From Paracentrotus lividus (lineage: Eukaryota; Echinodermata; Echinoidea; Camarodonta; Echinidae): a stretch of DNA of 64,000 nucleotides. Below the pieces are notes generated by a model, which saw nothing but the letters and a program-made list of their open reading frames with translations, had not been told where the DNA came from and made no database searches. A program made the position numbers and the translations under genes. The DNA lies in assembly GCA_940671915.1 (NCBI GenBank), contig CALNVZ010000641.1, forward strand, positions 385,924-449,923. Reading direction: 5' to 3'. Shown here one piece after another: positions 1-14,626 of this stretch (within the stretch, counting starts at the first letter, position 1; each line of letters starts with the position of its first letter).

Positions 1-1020
1 TAGGGAATGCATGATGCCTCCCTGGCAGCAGAGAATGTAAGTTTAATAAACCACAAGGAACTATCCTTACTTATTTCTGATTCCTATGAAATATTGATCG
101 ATTGCAGCCAGGAATCTAAAGAATAAGTCAAGTGGAGGCTTTTTAGATTAACACCATAAGCAAGAGTTTTTTAGCTTTTTTATAATAAAATTAAAAACTG
201 TAAAAAAAAAATCTAATACACTGTATAATGAGAGGCAGTATAAAACAGAAATGAGGAAGAGGGAGAAATGTGAATTAGCGGCAGTGAGCCAATATAGAAA
301 TACAATTACACATTCATGAGAGAAATAACAATACAAGAAGAAGAGAGGACAGAGCATGACAACTAAGAGATTGCTCAACTTCCTGTTATATTACAGGGAA
401 TTAAATCCTTAATAAATAGATGTGATTCTGATTACAAACTGAGGAAGCTCAGTGTTTACAACATAGACAGCTACATGTACATTAATTTTTTTTTTCATGT
501 ACATTAAAAGTTTGACAAATTTTGTCTGTAGAAAAGAGGAATGCAATTGAGATTTTGACAGACCAGAGTCCCGGACCAGAGTTCAAATAGCTGAGTGGAT
601 AAATGCTGATAAAACGTCTGCTTTTCATCCTGTGATCTATACAATACACATATATTTGCACTTGACTTTGTCTTCTCTATCTTGAAAGTGAAATACATCC
701 ATAGGGTGGAAAAGAAGAGAAGAGGAGAAACAAGAACAAGTATAGCAGGGGCCGCATTTTAAGGAAATGAAGAAATTGAAGTTCAGTTCAACTAATATTC
801 TTTTCAATTCTACATGTATCACATTGGCCCTACTCACGATTCTAGCTTAAACGGGTCCTAAATTGTAATCTCACAATAACAAGTTGATATAAATTATATT
901 TCCAAAATATACTGTTGGTTTATATAAATGAATCTGAATTTCAAAATCAACTCAACAAGGTTGTCTTAGCTGTATCAAATTATATTTTCAATTCATATCA
1001 ATAGATATTACATTAGTTTT
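1..1020. other. AT-rich intergenic DNA, no gene seen
   Basis: I see no splice-framed exon, RNA gene or clear repeat structure here. A weak A-box-like word (TAGCTGAGTGG, about 586-596) has no matching B box. The last ~60 bases may be the decayed 5' side of the LINE fragment that follows. Confidence 0.5.
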
Positions 1021-1230
1021 GCAGGTCCCAAAATTTGGAATGGTCTTCCTCTTGAAATTCGTTCTTGTCCAACAGTCCAAACATTTAAGAACAAATTGAA
1101 GACATGTTTGTTCTCCCTCTGATCTGTTTATATCAACTTGGAGAGCAAGTCACCTTTCTTACTTTGTGGTTTTTTTTTTTAATGTGAAGCGCCTTGAGCA
1201 ATTTATTTGGAATGGCGCTATATAAGAATA

Positions 1231-1261
<31 letters not shown>

Positions 1262-1262
1262 C
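1021..1262 (+). mobile_element. CR1/L2-like LINE, 3' end
   Basis: Bases 1021-1122 read as the last 33 codons of a non-LTR reverse transcriptase. They carry the family's C-terminal signature: a Trp-Asn-x-Leu-Pro motif (residues W-N-G-L-P) followed by Leu-Glu-Ile-Arg and Phe-Lys-x-x-Leu-Lys, then a stop. Downstream is the 3' tail typical of this LINE group in deuterostomes: GCGCCTTGAGCA, a short spacer, GGCGCTATATAAG, then an ATT microsatellite. The 5' side is lost, as usual for target-primed insertion. Related tails lie at 13.33, 52.44 and 55.81 kb. Confidence 0.75.
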
Positions 1263-1799
1263 CTATCTACACCTCCTTTAGGCTAATTGGGATTTGAGAA
1301 GAAATGGGTCAATAATCCCACAGAATACAATGAAACTACAGAAGACATAATCAGATTGAAAGCTCCCTATTTATAATGAAATGATAATGCGCAAGCAGCC
1401 AGCGAAATTGGTCTTCACTTTAATTAAGCTGCATGCATTATTTGTTGCAATGCAATTTTGGAACAAACGACAGTTTGTTTTAATTGTGACATTATAATTA
1501 ATTTTTTTTATCCAATGCGAGCCTTCAATTAGGTTATATTCATAGGAATATGCACAGAACTTTAGACAGTATGACTTTCCTTGTTTGGATGTTTTTATCA
1601 AATAATATAACAGTATTAGGCCAGCTTTAGACAAATTTATGAGGTGCATGTATACATGCATGAGGCAAGCAGCATATTTACTACACCAGTTAAAAACACC
1701 AGAAATTCTAAAAACGAAGGAAGTAATGTAAATGTTAATACTACATAATTATGGTACATGACTATATTTCCTATAATAATTATATAATAATAATATAAT
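1263..1799. other. Unassigned AT-rich DNA
   Basis: No supported exon or repeat. The open frames here are short and lack splice context. Confidence 0.4.
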
Positions 1800-1949
1800 A
1801 ATATTGACTGGCCTTGAGGGCAACATCAAATATATTGCCCGCAACAGAATCATATTGGCCCGAGTCTTTTTTTTTTTTAGACGAGGGCAATATGGTTCTT
1901 TTAAGGGCAATATATTTGATGTTCCCCGAAAGAATAGCCAGTCAATATT
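1800..1949. mobile_element. Foldback (hairpin) MITE, about 150 bp
   Basis: Two arms of about 68 bases face each other across a poly-T loop. Both begin AATATTGACTGGC and share an inner block with ACATCAAATATATTGCCC and a CATATTG word. The arms differ by a handful of changes, so it is not very young. I see no coding sequence or clear target duplication. Confidence 0.6.
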
Positions 1950-3195
1950 TTCATTATAATCCAAATCAGATGTCTAGAGCAAAATCATGAATATTTAGAT
2001 ATCTTACCCTTTAAGAATAGGGTCCTACTTTGTCGTGTTTTTATCAGGAGGTCTGAGCTTTACCATTGTGATGTAATAATGAAGTCGTGATCTTATCCTC
2101 ATTAACATTATGACGTAAATTGTTACTGCGCGGAGTAATATGATGCGTATCTCCTTTTATGCGTCCTCGGATGCCCATATGTGAGACCAGGGAAAATACA
2201 AAGGTATATTTTTTACGTCGTCTCGGCATGCAGAGTTGGTACGCGCATACATGCAGAGACCGAGGAAAATACAAATAATAATCTATTCCTTCTCGATATT
2301 CATGAAATCTAGGGCAATACGGTTTTGTAAATGACCAGCTCAGATGTCTGATATGGGTAATAACGTACAGTATTTTCTGCATCAAAGGTAAATAGGACTA
2401 TACTTTGTATTATTTATTTTGTATTTTTAAATTTATCAATTCACCATACACCAAAATCAAATATTTGCATGCCAACTCTCCCCCCCCCCTCCAAAAAAGA
2501 AAAAGATACACACTACACAGCAACTGAATGGATTTTGAAACATGCTTCACAACAATTACTCAAGGTTTTTGTTTTGTTTTTATCTATGAGGTAGGGTCAG
2601 GGTTTATGTTGCAATATGAGATTCATAATATCAAAATGAGACTAAAGTTGCTAGCAAAATTTAAGGATAGCGGCAAATTTATCAATTTTTTAATACTTTC
2701 CTGTTATCATAATCACTCATATCTGTTACAGAGGACACATGAAAAATTTAAGATTTAGAAAATTAAAAATTATTTCCACTAAACATATGTTTTTTTATTA
2801 TTATTATTTTGCCGATTTCCTTGAGCCTTCACTGAGTTTTCTTCATGAATTGTGTCTCATATAATGAATAAGGTATTCTGTTTGGTGAGGTTTAGGATAG
2901 GGCATAGAGTTCAGTCCAGGGTTGCAGTCAATCATTCAAATAGCATGGAATCTACAATGGAGCAGTATTGGCCGGACCAAATGTCATGGAATTCCCAAAT
3001 AGATGAATATATCCCTCTGGGAATATAGAAAGAGCACATCATACCGAGTGAATAAATGCAACTTGATAATGGGGTTAAGAGCCCTTGACTCTATGCATCC
3101 ATATTCCCCAAGATGGATGGATGTAAAATGAGATGATGCTATGTCACATTTATGGATTTTATAGTTTGGTTGGATGTAAGGACTTGTCGGACGTT
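1950..3195. other. Unassigned, with diverged pieces related to the hairpin MITE
   Basis: Around 2150-2360 the words AGGGCAATACGG and CAGATGTCTGATATGGG echo the hairpin at 1800, and GAGG/AGGGAAAATACAAA occurs twice (about 2190 and 2261). This may be the rest of a larger decayed element. From 2360 to 3195 I see nothing recognisable. Confidence 0.3.
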
Positions 3196-3390
3196 TTATC
3201 CAACAAATTTGCTCTTTGCCAATCAAATGCAAGCATTTCAGTAGCTTATAACATTTGTCAGTGAGAATATTTGTTCTTAGCCAATCAGATGCAAGCATTT
3301 CAGTAACTTATAATAAGTGGACAGTGAAAATATTTGTCCTCAGCCAATCAGATGCAAGCATTTTAGTAGCTTAAAACATGAGAGGGTGCT
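3196..3390. repeat. 62-bp tandem repeat, about 3 copies
   Basis: The block GCCAATCAGATGCAAGCATT recurs with starts at 3218, 3280 and 3343, a period of 62-63 bases. Each unit also has TCAGTAGCTTATAA and GTGAGAATATTTGT. Copies differ by a few substitutions. Confidence 0.75.
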
Positions 3391-3615
3391 TTTGTCATAG
3401 GTATGAATTTTATGGGTTTGGTTAAAGCCCTGGGAACATTTAATATATAGGGCTATCATTAGCGAATCCAGGATTTGACAAGGGGGGGGGCAAAAAAAAT
3501 AGGCCCAAAGTTTGAGGAATATGGAGCTGAAGCTGAAAGCTGTCTAAACAGAAGATGTACAAGTACAATCAATGAGTAGTTTTCAAAAAGAAAACTGAAG
3601 GGTGTACAAGTGTTG

Positions 3616-3620
<5 letters not shown>

Positions 3621-3679
<59 letters not shown>
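3621..3679. repeat. Poly-C run of 59 bases
   Basis: An uninterrupted run of C follows TTGTGACT. Its exact length is unlikely to be correct in an assembly. It makes a spurious poly-Gly frame on the minus strand. A (CCA)n tract follows at about 3817-3876. Confidence 0.9.
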
Positions 3680-3816
3680 TTCGCAAAAATAGATAAATTA
3701 ATTTAAAATGGGAGGCAAAAATAGCTAAATTGATGTTTTGATGAAGTAATTCTATGTCTATATATAGTAAAACAGAGAGTGCCATTTTATTTCATGTTGT
3801 TAATCCACATCAAGCC

Positions 3817-3876
3817 CCCCCCCCCCCACCACCACCACCAACGCCACCACCACCACCACCACCACCACCACCACCA
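3817..3876. repeat. C-run and (CCA)n microsatellite
   Basis: A short C run leads into CACCACCACC-type triplets. It has no coding support. Confidence 0.85.
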
Positions 3877-4037
3877 TCACACCTGTCCACCCTGCACTCC
3901 CATCACAACAAATCTAAATTCAGGATTCACCGATGATAGTAGTTATTAAATTGAACCAATTGAATTGAAATAATATAACATCCACCTTCCCACATGTCCA
4001 AGCCAATACAAATCAATGTCTTCAAATCAGAACTTAC

Positions 4038-4153
4038 TTCTTATCTAACCTCAGCGCCCAATCAGTTGATATCTTCCCCTGACGAAGCGGGGAAGGGGAT
4101 CGTCTGCATGCAGGTGGTGGAGCCGGTGCTTGATGCTGCGGTTGTGTGGCCAT
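4038..4153 (-). CDS. Candidate first coding exon of an unrecognised gene
   Basis: Read leftwards from an ATG at 4153-4151 in a strong start context (AAAGATGG), the frame stays open for 38 codons. It then meets a consensus donor, GTAAGT (positions 4037-4032), leaving two bases of a split codon. The peptide starts MATQPQHQAPAPPPA, is Pro/Gln-rich at first, then basic, and ends KISTDWALRLDK. Base composition is clearly GC-richer than the flanks. The upstream side holds an NRF1-like and an ETS-like word, as expected for a TATA-less housekeeping promoter. Further exons would lie to the left; I could not identify any before the window edge. I do not recognise the protein. An overlapping plus-strand open frame (3994-4191) lacks splice and start support and looks like a shadow. 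Confidence 0.42.
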
Positions 4154-4560
4154 CTTTCGGAAGACAAATCACTGCCAAGTTGTCTTCCTGAATGTCTCAG
4201 TTTAAAAACACAATTTGACGTCGGGAAAGTAATCCTCTAAATCATTAAAGGAAATGTCTCAAAGGGAATCTGACAGTTGGTTGTCAATAGTGCGTTGTTT
4301 GCTTCTGGTACGAGGAACCATTTATGCGCATCGTAGTGTTCGAGACGAATCACTTCGCTACATACACTCGCCATATGCGCATGCGAAGTACACACAATAA
4401 TACATCCAAATGTTCTCATTCTCTGCACTAGAATAGCACGTGATCAGAAGATGTGATGTAGGTTTGGTGAGATGAGTAGTTCATGACAAACGGGAAAAGT
4501 CCCTAGCGTAGCATGCAGTAAAGTGAACGTTAGTAGGTGCACATCGATTTTGTCTCGTAT
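4154..4560 (-). promoter_or_regulatory. Possible TATA-less promoter with NRF1- and ETS-like words
   Basis: ATGCGCATGCG at 4374-4384 is close to the NRF1 consensus. CTTTCGGAAG at about 4154-4163 contains an ETS core, and TTGACGTCGG at about 4214-4223 contains a CRE-like core. The patch is CpG-richer than its surroundings and lies just upstream of the candidate minus-strand start. No transcription start can be placed from sequence alone. Confidence 0.35.
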
Positions 4561-5020
4561 TTCCATGGAAACTTGACATCTTAAATTGATGTCCAATTTT
4601 ATCGGCCGTCTGGTCACGGGGGCGTTTCATGTGCGAGCATTGGAGGTTAAATTGTTTCGACTGCTTCATGAAATAACATTTATTCATTCTTCAGATTCAA
4701 TGGCTCCATTAGTGAATTAGAACATTCCTCAATCTTCCACGAAAAATCAGGAGGCTGGGGGAGGGGGCAACAAGCCTTACCTATTTTCCGACATCACAAA
4801 AACAATATAGGCCTACGCCCCACCCATGGCCCCACCCCATCCCCCTACTTTTCGAAATTTTTGAGCGGTGCCCGTCCTATTTCCAAATTTTGGATCCGCC
4901 GCTGATTTTTTTTTCTCATGATATTATTTTTTCTCTTATTAATTTTTAATCTTGACTGTTACGTAGTTTGAAAGAAGAAATATGCTACAGTATAAACCAT
5001 TCTGCAATAAACCTTTTACA
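4561..5020. repeat. Member of a G/C-tract repeat family
   Basis: About 4735-4905 has GGGGGAGGGGGCAACAAG, then CCCACCCATGGCCCC and TTTGGATCCGCCGCTG. Similar C-rich, GGATCC-containing blocks recur near 3470, 7530, 55090, 59490, 61265 and 61690. It is a dispersed repeat of unknown class. Confidence 0.4.
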
Positions 5021-5328
5021 CACTGTTAGAACGTGGTTTAAAAATTTCGCTGTTTAAAAAATGTTGGTTTAAAAGTTAAAAATTCTTGTTTAATATTTGA
5101 ACATTGTTGTTTAAAATCGAAAAGGCAAGGTTTTATAGCCTTAGACAAGACCTGTTTAAAGATTAAAGTTTAGATATTAAACAGTTTTGTTTAAACAGCC
5201 AGAGACAAATGTCACGTGATAGGCATGAGCAAATGGCATCACTCGTTACATGCAAGGAAAAAGCAGCGTAACATTTCAGTCATGGCAAAGGATTTATGCC
5301 TCACACAGTAATTAAGTGTATGTACTGA

Positions 5329-5403
5329 TGTGTTGGCTCAGTGGATAGAGCGTCTGCCTTATATAGACGAAGAGTCGTGAGTTCAATACCCGACTGCGTT
5401 AAC
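5329..5403 (+). repeat. tRNA-like SINE head
   Basis: TGGCTCAGTGG (about 5334) matches a pol III A box and GAGTTCAATACCC (about 5380) a B box. Spacing suits a tRNA-derived promoter. The cloverleaf is imperfect, so this is a tRNA-derived SINE or tRNA pseudogene rather than a working tRNA. Confidence 0.5.
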
Positions 5404-5471
5404 CAAAAGTTGAAGCGTTTTAATTTTTGGAGAGAAGCGTTAAACAATACTGTTGATATTCTAAACAACCA

Positions 5472-5971
5472 TTAAAGGGGAAGTTCACCCTGGAATTTTA
5501 TTGGTCTTAAAAAATGCAGAAAAATAAAAGAAAATATGAGTGAAGGTTTGGGGAAAATCGACCAAAACATGATGAAGTTATGAATTTTCAAAGTTTTGAT
5601 TTCTGTGACGTCACATGCGAGCAGATCTCCTATGGTGTTATGTAGTTGTAAATTCCCTAAAATGTCCCTTTTTTCAGAAGAAAATAATTATGTCACCTGT
5701 GCGGTCGATATACCATCAAACATATGTTCAATACATGACTATATCAAATTGACCCATTCCTTTATCAAGAACCATGACAAAAAGAAAAATTTATGGAATT
5801 TACATACACAACCAATGGGAGATTGCTCGCACGTGACGTCACAGAATCAAAACTTTACATATTCATAACTTCGCTATTTTGGTCGATTTTCTTCAAACTT
5901 TCACTAATAATTTTCTATTATTTTCTTCATTTTTTAAGACCAATAAAATTCCAGGGTGAACTTCCCTTTAA
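5472..5971. mobile_element. 500-bp foldback MITE, TTAA-flanked
   Basis: The ends read TTAAAGGGGAAGTTCACCCT and its inverse. The inverted match continues with few changes for well over 100 bases, through TTTTATTGGTCTTAAAAAATG, a GACGTCAC block and AATTTTCAAAG. The flanking TTAA suits a four-base TTAA target duplication (piggyBac- or Kolobok-like). The middle has no convincing coding sequence. It interrupts the GTTTAAAC-rich left part of the CACTG element. Confidence 0.8.
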
Positions 5972-6009
5972 ACAAAGTTTTAACCAACTAGAGATTCAAC
6001 GGCTAAATC

Positions 6010-7140
6010 CGTGTCGAGGAGGGGGGGGGGGGGTGAGCGAAAAATAATTGCCAACTTGTCGCGATCTTGTTTGACACAAGCACTCGCGACACAGGTTTTT
6101 AATAGCACAGGCAGTGGAATGGATGTGAGAGGGAGGGGGTACGAATATAATTTGTCTTTGAATGTATGCTTTTAACTTATGGCTGCCTTGATTACTGTTC
6201 ATTTTAGTAATGGAAAAACTATGCGAGCGCGAAGCGCGAGCCGAAAATTTTAAAGCTAAAAAATGGGGATATTTGTGCATTATAGCTCCTATTTAGTATC
6301 AGCGAGGGCGAAGCGCAAGCCAAAAAATTCAAGCTGAAATTGGATATGTTTGTGCATAAGGTCCTATATAGTACCCGCGAGCGCGGAAAAATAATATATA
6401 TAGGCCTATTATGGTAGCAGAGGTGGCGAACGGATTGGAAAGTCACGGGTCTTGATACAAAAAAGGGCACCGTTCTGAAAAGGGTTTACACTTCAGATCA
6501 GAGGCATTCATCTAAAGTGAAATGTATTCGGAGACGGGGGATACGCCGAAGAATTTTGTCTTTGAATGTATGCTTTTAAAAATCATAATGGCTGCCTAGA
6601 TTACTGTTCATTTTAGTAATGGAAAACTAATGCGAGCGCGAAAGCGCGAGCCGAACATTTTAAGGTAAAAGGTTGAGATATTTGTGCATTTAGCTCCTAT
6701 TCAGTATCAGCGAGCGCGAAAGCGCGAGCTGAAAATTTTGAGCTGAAATATAATGTTCGTGCATTAAAGGTCCTCTATAGTAACGTGAGCGCGCCAAAAA
6801 AGCCAAAAAACAAAACAAAAAGATATAGTAGAGCGGCGGAAAGGAATTTGAATGGGGGGGGGTCTCGATGGAAAAATGCACCTTTTCTGAAAAGGGGTAC
6901 TTTAGATCCGAGCATAGACCTAAAGAGAAAGTACTCGGACAGGGAGGAGGTACGAAAGAAATTTGTCTATGAATGTATACTTTTAAGGTTGCCTTGATTC
7001 CTGTTCATTTAAGTAATGTAAAGTAATGCGAGCGCGAAGCGCGAGCCAAAATTTTAAAGCTAAAATTGGAGATATTATTTTGGACAGTATAGATCCTATT
7101 TAGTATCAGCGAGAGCGAAGTGCGAGCGAATTTCTTTTTA
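6010..7140. repeat. 405-bp tandem repeat with AGCGCGA words, about 2.7 copies
   Basis: The anchor TTTGTCTTTGAATGTATGCT recurs at 6151, 6555 and, slightly changed, 6962 (periods 404 and 407). Each unit carries two or three blocks of GCGAGCGCGAAGCGCGAGC, which is AGCGCGA in direct duplicate. The same word occurs at about 60,090 and 61,163, so it marks a dispersed family. Confidence 0.75.
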
Positions 7141-7859
7141 TCCATTTAGAAGATAAATTTTACATGCTTGTAAATAACAGCGATTAGAAACAAAATCACA
7201 ATCTTGCTATGAAAATTTGTGGGCTGCAGGCCCCAAGCTGTCAAACACCTAGCCCGCACACAACTTAATGTTTTTGATTGTCATCAACACCCTTTGGCCA
7301 GTAGTGCCCTGTCCTAAGGTTTGTCCCCAGACGAGGGCATTGTATCAACCTTTTATACTAGGTTACTGTTTAATACTTATTGCGAGGTCGCATTAGCGAT
7401 CGAGCAGGAAAATTTTGGAGGTTTTGGAGTAAAAAACAGGCATTTTTGGTTATTAAAAGCGCTATTATAACCAAACACAATTATCTATTGTATATTTTTT
7501 TTTCATTTCTTTCTTGAAAACTGGGGGGGGGATGTTTGTATAGGCCACCCCCCCCCTCTTCAAAATCTGGGGGATGTATCCCCCCCCATCCCCCCCCGGG
7601 ATTACGCCCGTGTAGAGATTGTTTAATTTTAAACAACCTGTGCGATATCACCGGTTAACACGCAGTTGTTTAAGATTTGAACAACTTGTTCAATTTTTCT
7701 AACAGTGCAGGGAATTTCAACCCAAGGATATGATGAAATGTAGGCCTAGAGGAAATAGTAAATGAGAGGAGCAAGTAAAAAAAAATATTTAAAATAAATA
7801 TTTAAAGAGAGTTTCGTCAAAATCGGATGTAAATTGAGAAAAGATATAAATGTCTTGTT

Positions 7860-7862
<3 letters not shown>

Positions 7863-7896
<34 letters not shown>

Positions 7897-7904
7897 GGGG
7901 GGGG
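7863..7904. repeat. Poly-T then poly-G run
   Basis: A run of 33 T is followed by nine G. It is likely slippage-prone and has no gene context. Confidence 0.9.
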
Positions 7905-9690
7905 TCCTGTAAAATGCGAACTCTCCGTTTATGTTGTACAGAATTTCTCATCTTTCCTCTTTTTTTCAAAGTGCATCTAACCCTTTTCTGAGCACATAGG
8001 CCAGAAAGAGGTGATCAGAAATATGAGAAATAAAGGGAAAGTATGAAAATCCGTGTATAGGCAGGCCTACAAAGAATATTTTCCACAAAATCAGCCATTT
8101 AGAAGGGGAAAAGACCAATTTCAAGATCCCCATAAAAAGTGCAACGAGACTTTTCCAATTTCCATAACTATATATTTTATAACAAATTGTGAAGAAACCT
8201 CTTTATTAAACATGGTTCCTCTCAAATTACTCCTTCCTATAAGATTGATTTTCTACTTGGGTTTGATACCCAACCTAATTTCCAGTGCCTACGTTACATA
8301 CTAAACATTCATCATAATAAATAAGCAAACTCTCTCAGCTCGACATTCAACCTGGACCTAACTCACGGAATATTTCTAGTATCCGATTCTGAGCCATCCA
8401 ACATTATGAATATTATTCAGTGTTGTTTGTTTATTCCTTGCAAGTTTAGACCTAAACAACCATTGCATTTCTATTAGGTTCCACATTATAAGAAGTACAG
8501 CACATGATGGCGCTCTTCATTTCAGGCTTAAATGGTACTTTAATTCACAAGCGCAACAACTACTAGTCACCTGTGTTTATAACGTAAACATGTCCATTTT
8601 GATATGTAACTTCGGTATATAATTGCCATTTGGCCCATTCATCTATTGGAATAAAGTTAGGCCTTTGACTGTCATTTTGTTACTTCTACAAAGATTTTCC
8701 CCATTTTGCCAAAAGATCGACATCAATTTTTGTATATTACTACTTCATCTAACAGACAGAGTAATTGTGTTAAACCAAGAGGATAGACAAAAAGAGCAGT
8801 CGCTGATCTAAGGGAAGTTGGGCAACGGGCCTGCTCCAAAGCCTCTAATTAAGAAAAAAAAAAGCATGCTTAAATTTTGGTAGTTTGCGGGCCTGTACCC
8901 CTCCCCATCCAGTCAAAATAAAAAACAAACAAACAAACTAACAAACACACACACACACACACACACTGGGATAATAATTCTTGTTCAATGACTGACCCGA
9001 TTGTTCGATTTTTATGGCCGATGATGACTTTCTTGACGGCCGAAGACCGAAAACTTTTAACGAAACCCCCCCCCCCCCCGTCTTAAATTTCAATTGCTGT
9101 CCTCCCTCTCACCCAAATTTGGTTTAATAACAATTTGGTTTCATTTCCGCTTAGTCTATTTACATTCTCACTTGGTTGAATTCATTTGACGAATTTTCTA
9201 ATCGTCTAATTCTAGTCGCAATTAGAAAAAAAAAGTTAACTAGATGAACTCGTTGTTAATTATTGAGTGAGACCTTGTGAAATTATGTTAAACGGGCATA
9301 TAATCAATAGAGTGGGTTTAGATCAATACCATTGAACATGCGGCAGTATGGGGAAGTGTTCAGGGACCGGGTCGGGTTTAGCCCCCCCCCCCCCCCCCCA
9401 CGAATCTGCACTTCAAGGCAGATTTATACTTGTTCTTCACTAATTACCCCCCAAAATAATTTTGTGCCTAGAACAGAATCTTACTAATTATGTATTTATT
9501 TATTGTTTATTTTATTTATTTTTTAATTTATTTATTTATTATTTTTATTTATTTTTTTGCGGGCGCGGCGGGGGTAAAAAGAGGGGAAAAAATAATAAGA
9601 TCCACATCAAGGTTTTACCAACATCACAACGCAGATAGGTAGTTCAATGTAAAAAAAAAAAATGATATGTTAATGCACATTTTGCAGTTA
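7905..9690. other. Unassigned DNA with simple repeats
   Basis: It holds an (AC)n run (about 8945-8966), C runs (about 9066-9079 and 9382-9399) and a TTTA-rich stretch (about 9490-9555). No exon is supported; open frames at 8053 and 8623 have no splice context. Confidence 0.4.
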
Positions 9691-9950
9691 CTCCTATTCA
9701 TATATCTTTGTATTTATTTATTTCTTTATGTATTCTTATACATCATCTTCACAAAGGAGCCTATAATGTAACAAGCTTAGCTTTTAACTTAGGCTCCTTC
9801 ATATTTCTTTCTTTCTTATGCTACTGATGTCATTCGTTTTATGATTTATCAACTAATGTATAGTTTTGAAATGACATATAATTGTTGTTCTTATTACTGT
9901 TTGATTGGAATATGTAAATAAACTGAACTGAACTGAACTGAACTGAACTT
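9691..9950 (+). mobile_element. Probable LINE 3' untranslated end with (AACTG)n tail
   Basis: AAGGAGCCTA (about 9756) and TAGGCTCCTT (about 9790) form a perfect 10-base hairpin. About 110 bases later come AATAAACTG and five tandem AACTG units. A stem plus a short tandem tail is the usual 3' end of several non-LTR retrotransposons. No coding part remains. Confidence 0.4.
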
Positions 9951-10346
9951 AACAAAATAGAATGATTGAGGAATTGCCGTTTGGTACTGTCAAGACCAGG
10001 ATACAGATGAAAGTTGGTGGTACTGACCTACATTTCAAAACTCAACAGATTGTCGGTATTACTAATATTTCAGCTTTCTACCTCAGCTGTAGAAGGACAG
10101 AGTGACCATCGCCGTCATCATCATCATCATCACCTTCACCGTCATCTTCATCAGCACTGCATATCCGTTGCTCTCGTACATCTTTTTTTTCTTCGAATTT
10201 GAATCGCTTTTATTGATGCCAATGATTTATTGATAGTTTGATGTCTATTTTTGTTAAGTGCAAATTAAAAGTGAAATGACTTCAAACGAGATACAAGTAT
10301 ATTTTGATATTTATATTTTAAATAGCACAGGATAGAAAACGCAGCT

Positions 10347-13766
<3,420 letters not shown>

Positions 13767-14044
13767 TAAACAAAACAGGTTGGTAGGCCTTTCATAACGC
13801 AACATGGTACACTTTCACACCAAAGTTGTGCTCTGGGTTTAAATTATGAACACATAGTTGAAATTAAAAAAAAACCCGTACGACAAAATATATTACGTAT
13901 CAAAGTATTATACTTCTAATGAATATTTTTAGAATTTCAAAAAGAGTATTAATGTATATTATTTTTCGTCTTACGGAGTTTTTATTTCAACTGCGTGTTT
14001 ATTTCATTTTCATTTCCCCCCTTTTATAACCAGTTTTTGGTGTT

Positions 14045-14064
14045 AATAAATGATCATGAATAAA
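14045..14064 (+). promoter_or_regulatory. Two AATAAA polyadenylation signals
   Basis: AATAAA occurs at 14,045-14,050 and 14,059-14,064, about 280 bases after the stop of the peptide gene. They are plausible 3' ends, followed by TGTTCTACA. An AATAAA also overlaps the stop region at 13,765-13,770, but is probably too close. Confidence 0.45.
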
Positions 14065-14315
14065 TATTCCGTGTTCTACATAGTATATCTCACCTAAACG
14101 ACATTACTTCAAAGTATTGTATCTTACTCTCTATATCATTTTTTATTTATTTATTTATTTTTCTTCTAGATTTTGTCCACCTCATATTGGCCCCCAAAAA
14201 AGACTGGATGAGCGGGATGTGTTGTGTACCTCTCTTTATATGGCGCACTCTTTTAAATGCTTTCAGGATCACATAGGGCCTATGTTATTAGACTTGGATT
14301 AATGCTAAAAATGCG

Positions 14316-14490
14316 GCGGTCACAGCTCGTCGTAGGCTACGGGACACGTACAATCAACGTAGCCTGCGTTGCATGCACAATGCACGCACGGGTCGTGGGT
14401 CGCGATTCCTGCGTTTCTGTAGTAAGGGTATTGGAGAAACTTGCTGTACGTTGTACAGGCAACGTACCTGCATGGTACATACGCTGCACG
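14316..14490. repeat. Cluster of short inverted repeats
   Basis: GTAGGCTACG pairs with CGTAGCCTGCG across about 25 bases, and TACGTTG-TACAGG-CAACGTA is a perfect seven-base hairpin. CpG content is high for this AT-rich region. The element class is unknown. Confidence 0.4.
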
Positions 14491-14626
14491 AATTTTCTAT
14501 GGTTTTATGGTTTTTGGATTTTTCCAACCATTATCTAACTTGGTACATATATATGAAAATCAAAAGTATATAAAGACTGGTGATGTGTTGATTTAATTTT
14601 TTAAAAAGGTCAATTGCATAAACAAA

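Larger units (their letters stand above)
5021..7707. mobile_element. CACTG-ended DNA transposon, non-autonomous, with nested repeats
   Basis: The left end (5021) begins CACTGTTAGAA and the right end (7697-7707) is TTCTAACAGTG, its exact inverse. Both subterminal zones are packed with GTTTAAA/TTTAAAC words (about 5033-5200 and 7615-7690). This is the layout of CACTA/EnSpm-type ends, where such words bind transposase, although CACTG ends also occur in the ISL2EU element at 43.19 kb. No transposase is visible. A CA dinucleotide flanks both sides, but a target duplication is not certain. A tRNA-like SINE head, a foldback MITE and a 405-bp tandem repeat lie inside. Confidence 0.5.

Noticed and set aside
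580-645. tRNA gene
   Set aside because: An A-box-like word is present but there is no B box and no cloverleaf.
3459-3785. Gly-rich protein
   Set aside because: The Gly run is the 59-base poly-C tract read on the other strand.
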